NCBI GenBank assembly: GCA_031556725.1
Contig: JAVBSL010000034.1
Span: 3,439-67,438, forward strand
Direction of reading: 5' to 3'
Source: UBA935 sp031556725
GTDB taxonomy: Bacteria > Bacillota > Clostridia > Lachnospirales > Lachnospiraceae
Length of the DNA stretch: 64,000 bases
Shown here piece after piece: positions 25,909 to 34,483 of the stretch. Within the stretch, counting starts at the first letter, position 1. Every line of letters begins with the position of its first letter. The translations under genes were made by a program, and so were the position numbers. The notes under the pieces were generated by a model. It was not told the DNA's origin and made no database searches. It saw only the letters and a list, made by a program, of their open reading frames with translations.

Positions 25909-27027
25909 ATGAAAGTAGTCGTTGTTAAAAGAGAAGAAAAAATATTGGTTTTATTAATTGGAGATAATAAGCTGCAGTCTTTACAGGTGACGGAAACCGG
26001 AAATCTGTTAGGCAATATTTATCTGGGTAAGGTTCAGAAAATACTGCCGGGATTGAATGCCGCCTTTGTTGATATTGGCAAGGGGATGTCTTGTTTTTTA
26101 CAGAAAGCGGATTTTTCCAAAATAAAAGGAAATGATGAAATACCCGTTCAGATTGTTGCCGAGGCCAGTAAAACCAAGCAGCCAACCGCCAGCTGTGAGC
26201 TGACTCTTCAGGGACAATATTGTGTGGTTGCTCTTAAAAAACCGGGGTTGTCTTTTTCGAGCAAGCTGAACCTTATTAAGAAAAAAAGATTAAAAGCCGG
26301 TTTGGAAGAATTGACTGACGTTTTTGAGAAATATCATGTGGTTATTCGCACCAATGCCGGAGAATTGGAAGAAATCTCGCCTTTGCGTGGAGAAATCAGC
26401 AGTTTGGCAGAGGAATTGACCAATCTACTGGAGAGTGCCGGCCATCGTACCTGCTACAGTACACTTTGGAAGGAAACGGAAAGCTATGTTAAGGCAGTTC
26501 GTGATATCCGTGAACGTGATTATGATGAAATTGTCACTGATCTTTCTGAGGTATATGATACCTTGAAAGTCATCTATGGTGAAAGGGTGCGTATCTATCA
26601 GGATGAAATGCTTTCCTTAAGTAAGCTATACAGTGTGGAAACTCATTTGCAGAATGGTCTTGCCAGGAAAGTATGGTTGGATCTTGGCGGTTTTCTGATA
26701 ATTGAGCCTACCGAAGCATTAACGGTAATCGACGTAAACACCGGAAAGTATGATAATAAAAAGGTGCACTCTTTTTTGCCCATTAATATGCAGGCGGCTG
26801 AAGAGATTGCAAGACAAATACGAATCCGTAATCTGTCCGGTATCATTATAGTTGATTTTATCAATATGGATTCAGATGCTGAAAATGAGGAATTATTGTC
26901 TTATCTGCGGGAATTGACCAAAAAAGATTCCATAAAGATGGTTATCGTCGATATGACGGCCTTGGGTCTGGTTGAAATCACCCGTAAAAAGGTAAATAAA
27001 ATGCTGTGGGAGACGTTGAACAGCTAA
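25909..27027 (+). CDS. rng: Ribonuclease G/E family endoribonuclease
   Basis: A 372-residue single-strand RNA endonuclease of the RNase G class. It has an S1-like RNA-binding region (LLGNIYLGKVQKILPGLNAAFVDIG, quoted in part: VQKILPGLNAAFVDIG) near residue 30, and the DNase-like catalytic region VIDVNTGKYDNKK near 275 with Asp, then IIIVDFINMD near 313 with the second Asp. The zinc-link Cys pair and C-terminal scaffold of RNase E are absent, as expected for short RNase G. A TTG at 25897 is an alternative start; neither has a clear ribosome site. Lies in the usual place before rplU, apart from the lipoprotein gene between. Confidence 0.9.
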   Translation: MKVVVVKREEKILVLLIGDNKLQSLQVTETGNLLGNIYLGKVQKILPGLNAAFVDIGKGMSCFLQKADFSKIKGNDEIPVQIVAEASKTKQPTASCELTLQGQYCVVALKKPGLSFSSKLNLIKKKRLKAGLEELTDVFEKYHVVIRTNAGELEEISPLRGEISSLAEELTNLLESAGHRTCYSTLWKETESYVKAVRDIRERDYDEIVTDLSEVYDTLKVIYGERVRIYQDEMLSLSKLYSVETHLQNGLARKVWLDLGGFLIIEPTEALTVIDVNTGKYDNKKVHSFLPINMQAAEEIARQIRIRNLSGIIIVDFINMDSDAENEELLSYLRELTKKDSIKMVIVDMTALGLVEITRKKVNKMLWETLNS

Positions 27028-27045
27028 AATGCGAAAGGAATAAAA

Positions 27046-28242
27046 ATGAGAAGACAGATTGGGATACTATTGTTTTTAATAAGTTTTCTTTTTATAACCT
27101 GCGGTTGCGGCAATAAGCCATACTTTAAAGCGGAAGCGGAGAAGGAGATGGTTTCATATGTGGAAGAAAAGTATGGATACACACCGGAATTTGAATATAT
27201 CCGCTGGCATCGGGAAAAGGAGCAAAATTATATCCATTCACAGGGGTATTATGCAAAAACCACAGACGGTTATTATCTTCGTATGAATACCTTTAACGAC
27301 CCAAAATCTTTCTCCATTGCGGATACCCGGGAATACGAGCAGGTGCAGGAAGCAATGTCAGAATATCTAAAAGACAATCCCCTTTCCGAGCATTATAGCT
27401 TACAATTAAATCCTATGGAAGAGAATATAAGCCCAACATGGAATGCTTTAAAAAATGCTTTTACACAAAAGTGGGAAGGCGATTTACAGGAATTTATCCA
27501 ATACCAGCCTTTTTACAAAATGATTTTTATCTTAGAGGGTGATTCGCATCCGCAGTTTTACTGGGTGCTTCGTGTTGATGATATCAAGGATTATGCTTAC
27601 GATGAATTTGCTGAATACTTACAGGAAGTACAGACCACCTTTTCCAATGCGAAAATCAATGTAATGATAATTTCACCATCTGTTTCGGAAGAAGCAATGA
27701 AACATCTGGATTTTTATTCTTTATGGGACAGAACGGACAGTTCGGTTATATTGGATAAGATATGGACAGGCAGTAGTGGCTTGAAACATTCGTATCAGGA
27801 AGCAGTACCAATCACGTCTGAAATAAATGGACTAAAAGCATATGTGCTTCAGGGAAACAATGATGAACCTTTTAGGCAAAATGGAGTTCTGACGGTAACA
27901 GAAGCAGAACCTTTACCCGATGTGACTAATTTTACATGGAAATATCAAGCACTGACGCCACTGTTCACAATTAATCTGCCGGAAGGTACCAATGTTGTTA
28001 TTGATTTTGATTTTACAGTTCTTCTGAAAGAGTATTTTGCCAATAATAAAGAGGCAAAGCTGAATACCGATTTTTATATTTTAAGGGTGTCTGAAGATGG
28101 TTATGCAAATGAAGAACCGATTTACTTATCATCATTCAGTACGGAAGAAAGTGCTGTTGAATATTTTTCAAAAAGATATGCACATTCTTTTAAAATTAAT
28201 CAGCATAATAAATATTTTTGCATTGCAAGTCAAAAGAATTAG
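27046..28242 (+). CDS. Unknown lipoprotein, probable insertion
   Basis: A 398-residue secreted lipoprotein. A hydrophobic signal (about residues 5-18) ends at a lipobox-like FITCGCG, with the Cys near residue 19 or 21. The rest is acidic and Tyr-rich with no recognised domain. The gene looks more AT-rich than its neighbours and lies between rng and the L21 promoter, which are normally adjacent, so it is probably an accessory insertion. GAAAGGA precedes the ATG. No terminator separates it from rng or from the L21 region. Confidence 0.8.
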   Translation: MRRQIGILLFLISFLFITCGCGNKPYFKAEAEKEMVSYVEEKYGYTPEFEYIRWHREKEQNYIHSQGYYAKTTDGYYLRMNTFNDPKSFSIADTREYEQVQEAMSEYLKDNPLSEHYSLQLNPMEENISPTWNALKNAFTQKWEGDLQEFIQYQPFYKMIFILEGDSHPQFYWVLRVDDIKDYAYDEFAEYLQEVQTTFSNAKINVMIISPSVSEEAMKHLDFYSLWDRTDSSVILDKIWTGSSGLKHSYQEAVPITSEINGLKAYVLQGNNDEPFRQNGVLTVTEAEPLPDVTNFTWKYQALTPLFTINLPEGTNVVIDFDFTVLLKEYFANNKEAKLNTDFYILRVSEDGYANEEPIYLSSFSTEESAVEYFSKRYAHSFKINQHNKYFCIASQKN

Positions 28243-28269
28243 AATTAGAGCCAGAGCACAAATTAATGC

Positions 28270-28298
28270 TTGACATATGAAAAATCAGATGTTATTCT
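28270..28298 (+). promoter_or_regulatory. Promoter of rplU-prp-rpmA
   Basis: TTGACA (28270-28275), a 17-base spacer and TATTCT (28293-28298). The start near 28305 gives a leader of about 100 bases that matches the L21 leader element. Confidence 0.85.
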
Positions 28299-28304
28299 TT
28301 ATTA

Positions 28305-28392
28305 GTATGCCGCATAACGAGGTAAAAGTGTGCCCTTTTATAGGATGCCACCGCAGTTAGCGAGTAAAACCGGTGAAAATCGGTTAGAGTAG
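28305..28392 (+). ncRNA. Ribosomal protein L21 leader
   Basis: A structured leader directly before rplU, with several short hairpins (for example AACCGGTGAAAATCGGTT near 28367-28384). Position, length and the GAGGTAAAAGTGTGCCC core resemble the Firmicute L21 leader, a cis-acting element thought to bind L21 and repress the operon. Assigned from memory of the class; a covariance search would settle it. Confidence 0.65.
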
Positions 28393-28404
28393 GAGGTACC
28401 ACAT

Positions 28405-28710
28405 ATGTACGCAATTATTGCAACAGGCGGAAAGCAGTACAAGGTTTCCGAAGGTGATGTGATCAAGGTAGAAAAGCTTGATGTTGAACCCGGAGAATCC
28501 GTAACTTTTGATCAGATTATCGCAATCAGCGATAAGGATTTGAAGGTAGCCGGTGATGTAGCCAGTGCAACTGTAACAGGAACTGTTATGGAGCAGGGCA
28601 GATATCGTAAAGTTATTGTATATAAATACAAGAGAAAAACCGGATATCACAAGAAAAATGGTCATAGACAAGCATACACTCAGGTGAAGATCGATAAGAT
28701 TAACGGCTAA
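28405..28710 (+). CDS. rplU: Large ribosomal subunit protein bL21
   Basis: The 101-residue protein begins MYAIIATGGKQYKVSEGD and ends with the basic GYHKKNGHRQAYTQVKI tail, as in bL21, a 23S rRNA-binding protein of the 50S subunit. AGGAGG precedes the ATG. It is first in the rplU-prp-rpmA operon and is probably autoregulated through the leader. Confidence 0.97.
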   Translation: MYAIIATGGKQYKVSEGDVIKVEKLDVEPGESVTFDQIIAISDKDLKVAGDVASATVTGTVMEQGRYRKVIVYKYKRKTGYHKKNGHRQAYTQVKIDKING

Positions 28711-28712
28711 TT

Positions 28713-29042
28713 ATGACAAGAATTATTATAAGAAAGACCCCAAACGGTGAATATGCAGGTTTCAGCTGTCAGGGCCATGCCGGATTTTCCCATAAGGGAA
28801 AAGATATTGTTTGTGCAGCCCTTTCCATGTTAACCATTAATACCATTAATTCATTAGAGGAACTAACGCATGAGGCGATGGAAGTGGAAGAGGATGAAAA
28901 GGCCGGAAGGATATCTTGCTGCTTTAAGGGCAGTATTTCGGGCGAAAGCAGGCTTTTGATGGATGCTTATGTATTAGGATGCCAAAATGTCTTTCGAAAT
29001 TACGGTAACAAGTATGTAGACTTAGAAATTAAGGAGGTGTAA
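28713..29042 (+). CDS. prp: Ribosomal-processing cysteine protease Prp
   Basis: A 109-residue protease that removes the N-terminal extension of L27. It shows the catalytic His in CQGHAGFSHKGKDIVCAA near residue 22 and the catalytic Cys in DIVCAALS near 35, which is the family signature. It sits between rplU and rpmA and begins two bases after the rplU stop without its own clear ribosome site, so it is probably translated by coupling. Its substrate, the extended L27, is encoded next. Confidence 0.95.
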   Translation: MTRIIIRKTPNGEYAGFSCQGHAGFSHKGKDIVCAALSMLTINTINSLEELTHEAMEVEEDEKAGRISCCFKGSISGESRLLMDAYVLGCQNVFRNYGNKYVDLEIKEV

Positions 29043-29046
29043 TACC

Positions 29047-29331
29047 ATGTTGAATATGAACCTTCAATTTTTTGCTCATAAAAAGGGTGTTGGTTCTACC
29101 AAAAACGGTAGAGATTCCGAATCCAAGAGATTAGGAGCAAAAAGAGCTGACGGACAATTCGTAAAGGCAGGAAATATTTTATACAGACAGCGCGGAACCA
29201 AGATTCATCCCGGCATCAATGTAGGCCGTGGTAATGATGATACTTTGTTTGCACTGGTTGATGGTGTTCTCAGATTTGAGAGAAAAGGAAGAGACAAAAA
29301 ACAAGCTTCCGTATATCCTGTAGAGAAATAA
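29047..29331 (+). CDS. rpmA: Large ribosomal subunit protein bL27 with cleavable extension
   Basis: A 94-residue bL27 whose N-terminus is MLNMNLQFFAHKKGVG. The nine residues to LQFF form the Prp recognition site, and cleavage before Ala leaves the mature AHKKG end that reaches the peptidyl transferase centre. A strong AAGGAGG site precedes the ATG. A terminator follows 13 bases after the stop. Confidence 0.97.
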   Translation: MLNMNLQFFAHKKGVGSTKNGRDSESKRLGAKRADGQFVKAGNILYRQRGTKIHPGINVGRGNDDTLFALVDGVLRFERKGRDKKQASVYPVEK

Positions 29332-29344
29332 TGCGAATGAATCG

Positions 29345-29383
29345 GGCTTCAAACTTATAAATGTTTGAAGTCCTTTCTTTTTT
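29345..29383 (+). terminator. Terminator after rpmA
   Basis: Stem GGCTTCAAAC (29345-29354) with GTTTGAAGTC (29363-29372; one G-U pair) and an eight-base loop, followed by CTTTCTTTTTT. It ends the ribosomal protein operon; obg starts 47 bases later with its own AGGAGG. Confidence 0.85.
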
Positions 29384-29429
29384 AGACCCCATATAACGGG
29401 GATGCCCAATATCGGGCAGGAGGTTTATC

Positions 29430-30719
29430 ATGTTTGCGGACAGAGCAAAAATAGTTATAAAGAGCGGTAAAGGCGGAGACGGACATGTTTCTTTTCGCCG
29501 GGAAAAATATGTACCTAACGGTGGTCCTGACGGGGGCGATGGAGGACATGGCGGCAGTGTTATTTTTGAAGTGGATGAAGGCTTAAATACCCTCACTGAT
29601 TTTCGGCATATCCGTAATTACAAAGCCCAAAGCGGTGAGGATGGCGGTAAACGGAACTGCCGGGGGAAAAATGGTGAAGATATCATTATAAAAGTACCCC
29701 AGGGCACCATTATCAAAGAAGCGGAGAGCGGCAAGGTCATCGTGGACATGTCAGCCGAAAACCGGCGTTTTGTTATGCTTACCGGTGGCCGTGGCGGAAA
29801 CGGCAATCAACATTATGCCACCAGTACCATGCAGGCTCCCAAATATGCCCAGCCGGGCCAGCCGGCCAGAGAGCTGGAGCTGTTGCTGGAACTTAAGGTA
29901 ATTGCCGATGTGGGTCTGGTAGGCTTTCCCAATGTGGGAAAATCCACTTTGCTGTCGATGGTTTCCAATGCCAAGCCGAAAATTGCAAATTATCATTTTA
30001 CAACTTTAAATCCCAATCTGGGTGTGGTAGACTTAAAGGAGGCTAAAGGCTTTGTAATCGCTGATATTCCCGGATTGATTGAAGGTGCTTCCGAAGGTGT
30101 GGGTCTGGGATTTGAATTTCTTCGCCACATCGAAAGAACCAAGGTGATTATTCACATCGTGGATGCGGCATCTACCGAAGGCAGAGATCCCATCGGAGAT
30201 ATTTATGCAATCAATCAGGAACTGGAAACTTACAATCCGGAAATTGCCGGGAGACCCCAGGTCATTGCGGCTAACAAAATTGATATGATTTATGCCGGTG
30301 ATGAGGATCCGGTAGATAAAATACGAGCCGAATTTGAGCCTAAAGGGGTAAAGGTTTTCCCCATTTCGGCAGTTAGCGGCAAGGGCATTACAGAATTACT
30401 TTATCACGTAAGGAACTTACTGGATACCCTGGATGATAAACCGGTAGTTTTTGAACAGGAGTACTTTCCGGAAGATATGCTGATTGATAACAATGAGCCT
30501 TATACGGTTACTTTTGATCAAGAAGCTAAGGAATATGTGGTGGAAGGCCCGCGTATCGAAAAGATGCTGGGTTATACCAATCTGGAATCGGAAAAAGGCT
30601 TTGCTTTCTTCCAAAGGTTCTTAAAAGACACCGGCATTCTGGCAGAATTGGAAAAATTGGGTATTTCCGAAGGAGATACCGTTCGGATGTACGGACTATC
30701 CTTTGATTACTATAAATAG
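29430..30719 (+). CDS. obgE: GTPase ObgE/CgtA
   Basis: A 429-residue Obg GTPase acting in 50S assembly and the stress response. The glycine-rich Obg fold covers about residues 1-158 (KSGKGGDGHVSFRREKYVPNG in part as KGGDGHVSFRRE). The G domain (about 160-330) has G1 GFPNVGKSTLLS, G3 DIPGLIEGASEGVGLG and G4 ANKIDM. A C-terminal OCT domain (about 345-429) of the Gram-positive type follows. AGGAGG precedes the ATG. Confidence 0.97.
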   Translation: MFADRAKIVIKSGKGGDGHVSFRREKYVPNGGPDGGDGGHGGSVIFEVDEGLNTLTDFRHIRNYKAQSGEDGGKRNCRGKNGEDIIIKVPQGTIIKEAESGKVIVDMSAENRRFVMLTGGRGGNGNQHYATSTMQAPKYAQPGQPARELELLLELKVIADVGLVGFPNVGKSTLLSMVSNAKPKIANYHFTTLNPNLGVVDLKEAKGFVIADIPGLIEGASEGVGLGFEFLRHIERTKVIIHIVDAASTEGRDPIGDIYAINQELETYNPEIAGRPQVIAANKIDMIYAGDEDPVDKIRAEFEPKGVKVFPISAVSGKGITELLYHVRNLLDTLDDKPVVFEQEYFPEDMLIDNNEPYTVTFDQEAKEYVVEGPRIEKMLGYTNLESEKGFAFFQRFLKDTGILAELEKLGISEGDTVRMYGLSFDYYK

Positions 30720-30729
30720 GAGAATGTAG

Positions 30730-31020
30730 ATGACAAGCAAACAAAGAGCATATTTAAAAGGACTTGCAAGCACCCTGGAACCGTTGTTTCAGATCGGGAA
30801 AGCAAGTTTGACACCGGAAGTGACCGAAGCCATTTCGGAGGCCTTTAATAACCGTGAGCTGATTAAGGTTGCGGTATTGAAAAACTGTATGGATGATCCC
30901 AGGACGATTGCCGAAGTACTGGCTGACCGGACTCATTCACAGGTAGTACATGTTATTGGCAAGAAGATTATTTTATATAAAGAAAATAAGGATCACAAAA
31001 AGATATTTCTGCCTTTATAA
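30730..31020 (+). CDS. yhbY: RNA-binding protein YhbY (CRM domain)
   Basis: A 96-residue protein consisting of one CRM domain: TSKQRAYLKGLASTLEPLFQIGK in part (KQRAYLKGLAS) at the start and the GXXG-like turn region. YhbY binds pre-50S particles. It lies between obg and nadD, as in most Clostridia. TAGGAG precedes the ATG and the gap to obg is ten bases. Confidence 0.93.
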   Translation: MTSKQRAYLKGLASTLEPLFQIGKASLTPEVTEAISEAFNNRELIKVAVLKNCMDDPRTIAEVLADRTHSQVVHVIGKKIILYKENKDHKKIFLPL

Positions 31021-31034
31021 AGAGAAAGGTTGCG

Positions 31035-31643
31035 ATGATGAAGAAAATCGGTTTTTTAGGTGGAACCTTTAACCCCATTCATACCGGTCATTTGCTGATT
31101 GCGGAAGCAGCCAGAGAGTATCTGAAATTGGAAAAAGTCATTTTTATGCCCAGTGGATGTTCTTATATGAAGACGGACATGGATATTCCGGAGGCGGTCA
31201 TACGTCTGGAGATGATCAGGCTGGCGGTGGCGGACAACCCTTTTTTTACAGTGTCCGACATGGAAATCCTGCGATCCGGGAATACCTATACTTATGAAAC
31301 CATAGAACAGCTGAAAGCAGAAAATCCGGATACGGAAATCGTCTTTATCGTAGGGGCAGACACCCTTTTTACAATGGAAAAGTGGAAGATGCCGGAGCGG
31401 ATATTTAAGGAAGCTATTATTGCGGCCGCTGTAAGGGATGATAAAAGTCCCACGGAAATGCAAAGGCAAATTGATTATCTGACCGATAAGTATCATGGAG
31501 ATATTCGTTTGCTGCCCATTAAAAATGTGGAAATTTCCTCTACGGATATCAGGACACTTACAAAAAGCGGGAAGTCCATCCGTTATATGCTGCCTGATGC
31601 AGTAAGAGAATATATATCAGAAAATGAAATCTATGGAGAGTGA
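31035..31643 (+). CDS. nadD: Nicotinate mononucleotide adenylyltransferase
   Basis: Makes deamido-NAD from NaMN and ATP. The 202 residues show the nucleotidyltransferase motif GGTFNPIHTGHLLIAEAA near residue 9 and ISSTDIRTL near 170 (the ISSTxIR motif). Two adjacent ATGs (31035, 31038) are possible; AAAGG lies seven bases before the first. Followed by yqeK and rsfS as in other Firmicutes. Confidence 0.95.
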   Translation: MMKKIGFLGGTFNPIHTGHLLIAEAAREYLKLEKVIFMPSGCSYMKTDMDIPEAVIRLEMIRLAVADNPFFTVSDMEILRSGNTYTYETIEQLKAENPDTEIVFIVGADTLFTMEKWKMPERIFKEAIIAAAVRDDKSPTEMQRQIDYLTDKYHGDIRLLPIKNVEISSTDIRTLTKSGKSIRYMLPDAVREYISENEIYGE

Positions 31644-31645
31644 AG

Positions 31646-32260
31646 ATGAAAACAACCGATATTTCCAAGATTCGTAAATCTATTGAAAAAACATTGGATG
31701 CCAAACGTTACGAACATACTTTAGGTGTAACTTACACGGCGGCCACATTGGCGATGTGCCATGGCGGCGATATGAAACGGGCCCAGATTGCCGGTCTTTT
31801 GCATGATTGCGCTAAATGTATCGACAATCAAAAAAAAATTACTATTTGTGAGAAACACAACATTGAAATTAACGACATTGAGCGTCGAAATCCTTTTTTA
31901 CTGCATGCCAAGGTGGGAAGCTACATTACCATGCATAAGTATAACATTACCGATGAAGATATTGTCCATGCTATTTTAAATCATACTACCGGACGGCCAA
32001 ATATGTCTTTGCTGGAGAAAATAATTTACGTAGCCGATTATATTGAACCGGGCCGAAAACAGGCACCCAATCTGACCGCAGTCAGGCAGATGGCTTTTGC
32101 GGATTTGGACAATGCACTTTTGATGATATTAGAGGATACCCTGGTTTATCTGGATACCCTGGGCGGAGATATCGATCCCATGACCAGAAAAACCTATGAA
32201 TTTTATAAGATGATGAGTGAAACTCATTTGGAAGAGGAGAAAAAAGAAGCAGATGAATGA
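31646..32260 (+). CDS. yqeK: HD-domain phosphohydrolase YqeK
   Basis: A 204-residue HD-fold hydrolase, with YEHTLGVTYTA and LLHDCAKC giving the metal-binding His and His-Asp, and VHAILNHTTG further on. Relatives split diadenosine tetraphosphate. The in-frame GTG at 31640 overlaps the ribosome site, so ATG 31646, seven bases after GGAG, is the better start. It follows nadD and overlaps rsfS. Confidence 0.93.
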   Translation: MKTTDISKIRKSIEKTLDAKRYEHTLGVTYTAATLAMCHGGDMKRAQIAGLLHDCAKCIDNQKKITICEKHNIEINDIERRNPFLLHAKVGSYITMHKYNITDEDIVHAILNHTTGRPNMSLLEKIIYVADYIEPGRKQAPNLTAVRQMAFADLDNALLMILEDTLVYLDTLGGDIDPMTRKTYEFYKMMSETHLEEEKKEADE

Positions 32261-32609
32261 TGCAACTTCAAACAAAATGGCAAAGTTAGCCATTGAAGCA
32301 TTAGAAAATAAAAAAGCCGAAGATATTAGAATTATAGATATCAGTGATGTTTCCGTGTTGGGTGATTACTTTATTATTGCCAGCGGTAACAACCGCAACC
32401 AGCTCCAGACCATGTGTGATGAAGTGGAGCAGATCTTAGGCAGAAACGGACACCCGGTAAAACAGATTGAAGGATATGATACTGCCAATTGGATTTTATT
32501 GGATTTTGGTGACATAATCGTTCATGTTTTTGACAATGAAAACCGCCTTTTTTACAATTTGGAAAGAATTTGGCGTGACGGTAAGGATATAAAAGCAGAA
32601 GAATTATGA
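32253..32609 (+). CDS. rsfS: Ribosomal silencing factor RsfS
   Basis: A 118-residue RsfS/YbeB/Iojap protein that binds L14 and blocks subunit joining when nutrients fall. Motifs are KAEDIRIIDISDVS, LGDYFIIASGNNRNQ and DFGDIIVHVF. The chosen ATG 32253 gives the family N-terminus and overlaps the yqeK stop by eight bases; an earlier ATG at 32217 would add a Lys-rich extension inside yqeK. Confidence 0.95.
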   Translation: MNDATSNKMAKLAIEALENKKAEDIRIIDISDVSVLGDYFIIASGNNRNQLQTMCDEVEQILGRNGHPVKQIEGYDTANWILLDFGDIIVHVFDNENRLFYNLERIWRDGKDIKAEEL

Positions 32610-34009
32610 AAACATTAAGTAAAAAGTTAATCGGTGACAAGAAATTCTATCGTATGGTACTGGGAATTGCGGTCCCCATTATGATTCAAAACGGAATCAC
32701 TAATTTTGTGGCACTTTTGGATAATATTATGGTAGGACAGGTAGGCACTGAGCCGATGTCCGGAGTTGCCATCGTAAATCAATTAATTTTCGTGTTTAAT
32801 ATCTGCATTTTTGGAGGAATCTCCGGTGCAGGTATTTTTGGTGCACAGTTTTTTGGCTGTGGGGATCATAAAGGGGTTCGGAATGCATTTCGCTTCAAGC
32901 TGATTATCTGTGGATTTATGACCATATTGGCATTTGTCCTTTTTATTTTCAAAGGTGAATTTCTGGTTGGTCTTTATTTACACGGTGATACCACCACGGC
33001 AGCAATGGAAACCAGCAAATATGCGCTTCAATATTTACGCATCATGCTCATCGGGATGGTTCCTTTTGCCATTGAGCAGGCCTATTCCAGTACCTTGCGG
33101 GAAACAGGTGAAACGGTATTGCCGATGAAGGCCGGTATTTGTGCGGTGCTCGTTAATCTGGTTTTTAATTATCTGTTGATTTTCGGTAAATTCGGCTTTC
33201 CTGAATTGGGAGTTGTGGGTGCCGCCATTGCAACGGTAATTGCCCGTTTTGTGGAAATGGGTATTATCGTGGGTTGGACGCATATGAATGCGCATAAGAA
33301 TTTATTTATTATTGGAGCTTATAAAAACTTTAGGGTACCATCACATTTGGTGAAAAATGTCCTTGTTAAAGGCACGCCGTTAATGCTCAATGAGGTTTTA
33401 TGGGCATCAGCGCAGGCCGTATTGATGCAATGTTATTCTATCAGAGGACTGCCGGTAATAGCCGCCTTTAACATCAGTTCAACCATTTCAAATGTCTTTA
33501 ATATTGTATTCATTGCCATGGGAAGTGCGGTGGCCATTATTACGGGACAGCTTTTAGGTGCCGGCAAGATGGAAGAAGCCAAGGACACTACCTGGAAACT
33601 GATTGCTTTTTCAGTGGCAAGTTGTCTTGTGATGGGACTGCTGATGTCGTTTTGCGCTCCTGCCTTCCCAAGGATATATAATACGACAGCAGAAGTTCAT
33701 AGTCTGGCCACCAGGTTGATCTGGGTTACGGCCGCCACCATGTTTATGCATGCCTTTATGCATTCGGCTTATTTTACTTTACGGGCAGGCGGTAAGACGA
33801 TTATTACTTTTATATTTGACAGTGTTTATGCCTGGTGCATCAGTATTCCGGTAGCCTTTTTGCTGAGCCGTTATACCGGCCTTCCCATTGTACCGGTTTA
33901 CCTGATTTGCCAGCTGACCGAAATCTTTAAGTGTATCTTAGGATTTTATTTATTAAAAAAAGGAGTCTGGCTGCAAAATATTATTCATACAGACAGGGAA
34001 AAAGCGTGA
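32606..34009 (+). CDS. MATE family efflux transporter
   Basis: A 467-residue protein with about twelve hydrophobic segments in two halves. Typical MATE stretches are AVPIMIQNGITNFVALLDNIMVGQVG near residue 20 (shown in part: LLDNIMVGQVG) and the matching GTPLMLNEVLWASAQ in the second half near residue 255. It would export drugs or metabolites using Na+ or H+. The start overlaps the rsfS stop by four bases. The stop lies within a terminator stem. Confidence 0.93.
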   Translation: MKTLSKKLIGDKKFYRMVLGIAVPIMIQNGITNFVALLDNIMVGQVGTEPMSGVAIVNQLIFVFNICIFGGISGAGIFGAQFFGCGDHKGVRNAFRFKLIICGFMTILAFVLFIFKGEFLVGLYLHGDTTTAAMETSKYALQYLRIMLIGMVPFAIEQAYSSTLRETGETVLPMKAGICAVLVNLVFNYLLIFGKFGFPELGVVGAAIATVIARFVEMGIIVGWTHMNAHKNLFIIGAYKNFRVPSHLVKNVLVKGTPLMLNEVLWASAQAVLMQCYSIRGLPVIAAFNISSTISNVFNIVFIAMGSAVAIITGQLLGAGKMEEAKDTTWKLIAFSVASCLVMGLLMSFCAPAFPRIYNTTAEVHSLATRLIWVTAATMFMHAFMHSAYFTLRAGGKTIITFIFDSVYAWCISIPVAFLLSRYTGLPIVPVYLICQLTEIFKCILGFYLLKKGVWLQNIIHTDREKA

Positions 34010-34028
34010 GATTTTACTCTCACGCTTT
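34001..34028. terminator. Bidirectional terminator between the MATE gene and the DUF378 gene
   Basis: A perfect 10-bp stem (AAAGCGTGAG at 34001-34010 with CTCACGCTTT at 34019-34028). The MATE stop codon lies in the left arm. Short T-runs appear on both sides (CTTTGCTT on plus; CTTTTTCCC on minus). Confidence 0.75.
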
Positions 34029-34049
34029 GCTTGAATATTTCATAACCCA

Positions 34050-34070
34050 GAAGAATGCTGTGCATTCTTC
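34050..34070. repeat. 21-base palindrome, copy 1 (GAAGAAYGC-N3-GCRTTCTTC)
   Basis: GAAGAATGC, a three-base spacer and GCATTCTTC. A close relative lies at 35790-35810. A second 8-bp hairpin (AGCCAAGC at 34072-34079 with GCTTGGCT at 34083-34090) follows immediately. Confidence 0.6.
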
Positions 34071-34089
34071 CAGCCAAGCTATGCTTGGC

Positions 34090-34308
34090 TTAGTCTCTGA
34101 TACGATCAGTTCCGCCCGCATACATATAGAAGGTAAAAAGGTAAATACCGCTGATGCCCACAAGAGCATATATAATACGGGTAATCCATGACATACTACC
34201 AAATATAAAGGAAACAAGGTCGAAGCTGAAAATACCGATCAATCCCCAGTTTAAAGCACCTATAATGGCAATTGTCAAGGCGATGCAATCCAATGCTTTG
34301 TTATTCAT
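34090..34308 (-). CDS. DUF378 small membrane protein
   Basis: A 72-residue protein with two hydrophobic segments; the motif GALNWGLIGIFSFDLV is the DUF378 signature. Function unknown. GGAGGTATCATC precedes the ATG on the minus strand. It stands alone, divergent from livJ and convergent with the MATE gene. Its stop abuts a small hairpin. Confidence 0.9.
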   Translation of the reverse strand: MNNKALDCIALTIAIIGALNWGLIGIFSFDLVSFIFGSMSWITRIIYALVGISGIYLFTFYMYAGGTDRIRD

Positions 34309-34420
34309 GATGATACCTCCAATCTATTAATAAAACTTCAAAAACAAAAAAATGTTTTCGGTTTATTCTTACCTTTATTACGCTTATTATCCAACCATAT
34401 TTATCAAATTTCAAAAAAAG

Positions 34421-34449
34421 TTGACAAAATCAAGGTTTCCGTGTAATAT
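34421..34449 (+). promoter_or_regulatory. Promoter of livJ
   Basis: TTGACA (34421-34426), a 17-base spacer and TAATAT (34444-34449), with AGGAGG and an ATG at 34484 downstream. The leader is about 28 bases. Confidence 0.85.
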
Positions 34450-34483
34450 CAATAACGTATATTTATAATAGGAGGAACAAATT

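Noticed and set aside
33931..34191. Plus-strand 86-residue frame after the MATE gene
   Set aside because: Overlaps the MATE end, the terminator and DUF378; codon pattern is not coding-like.
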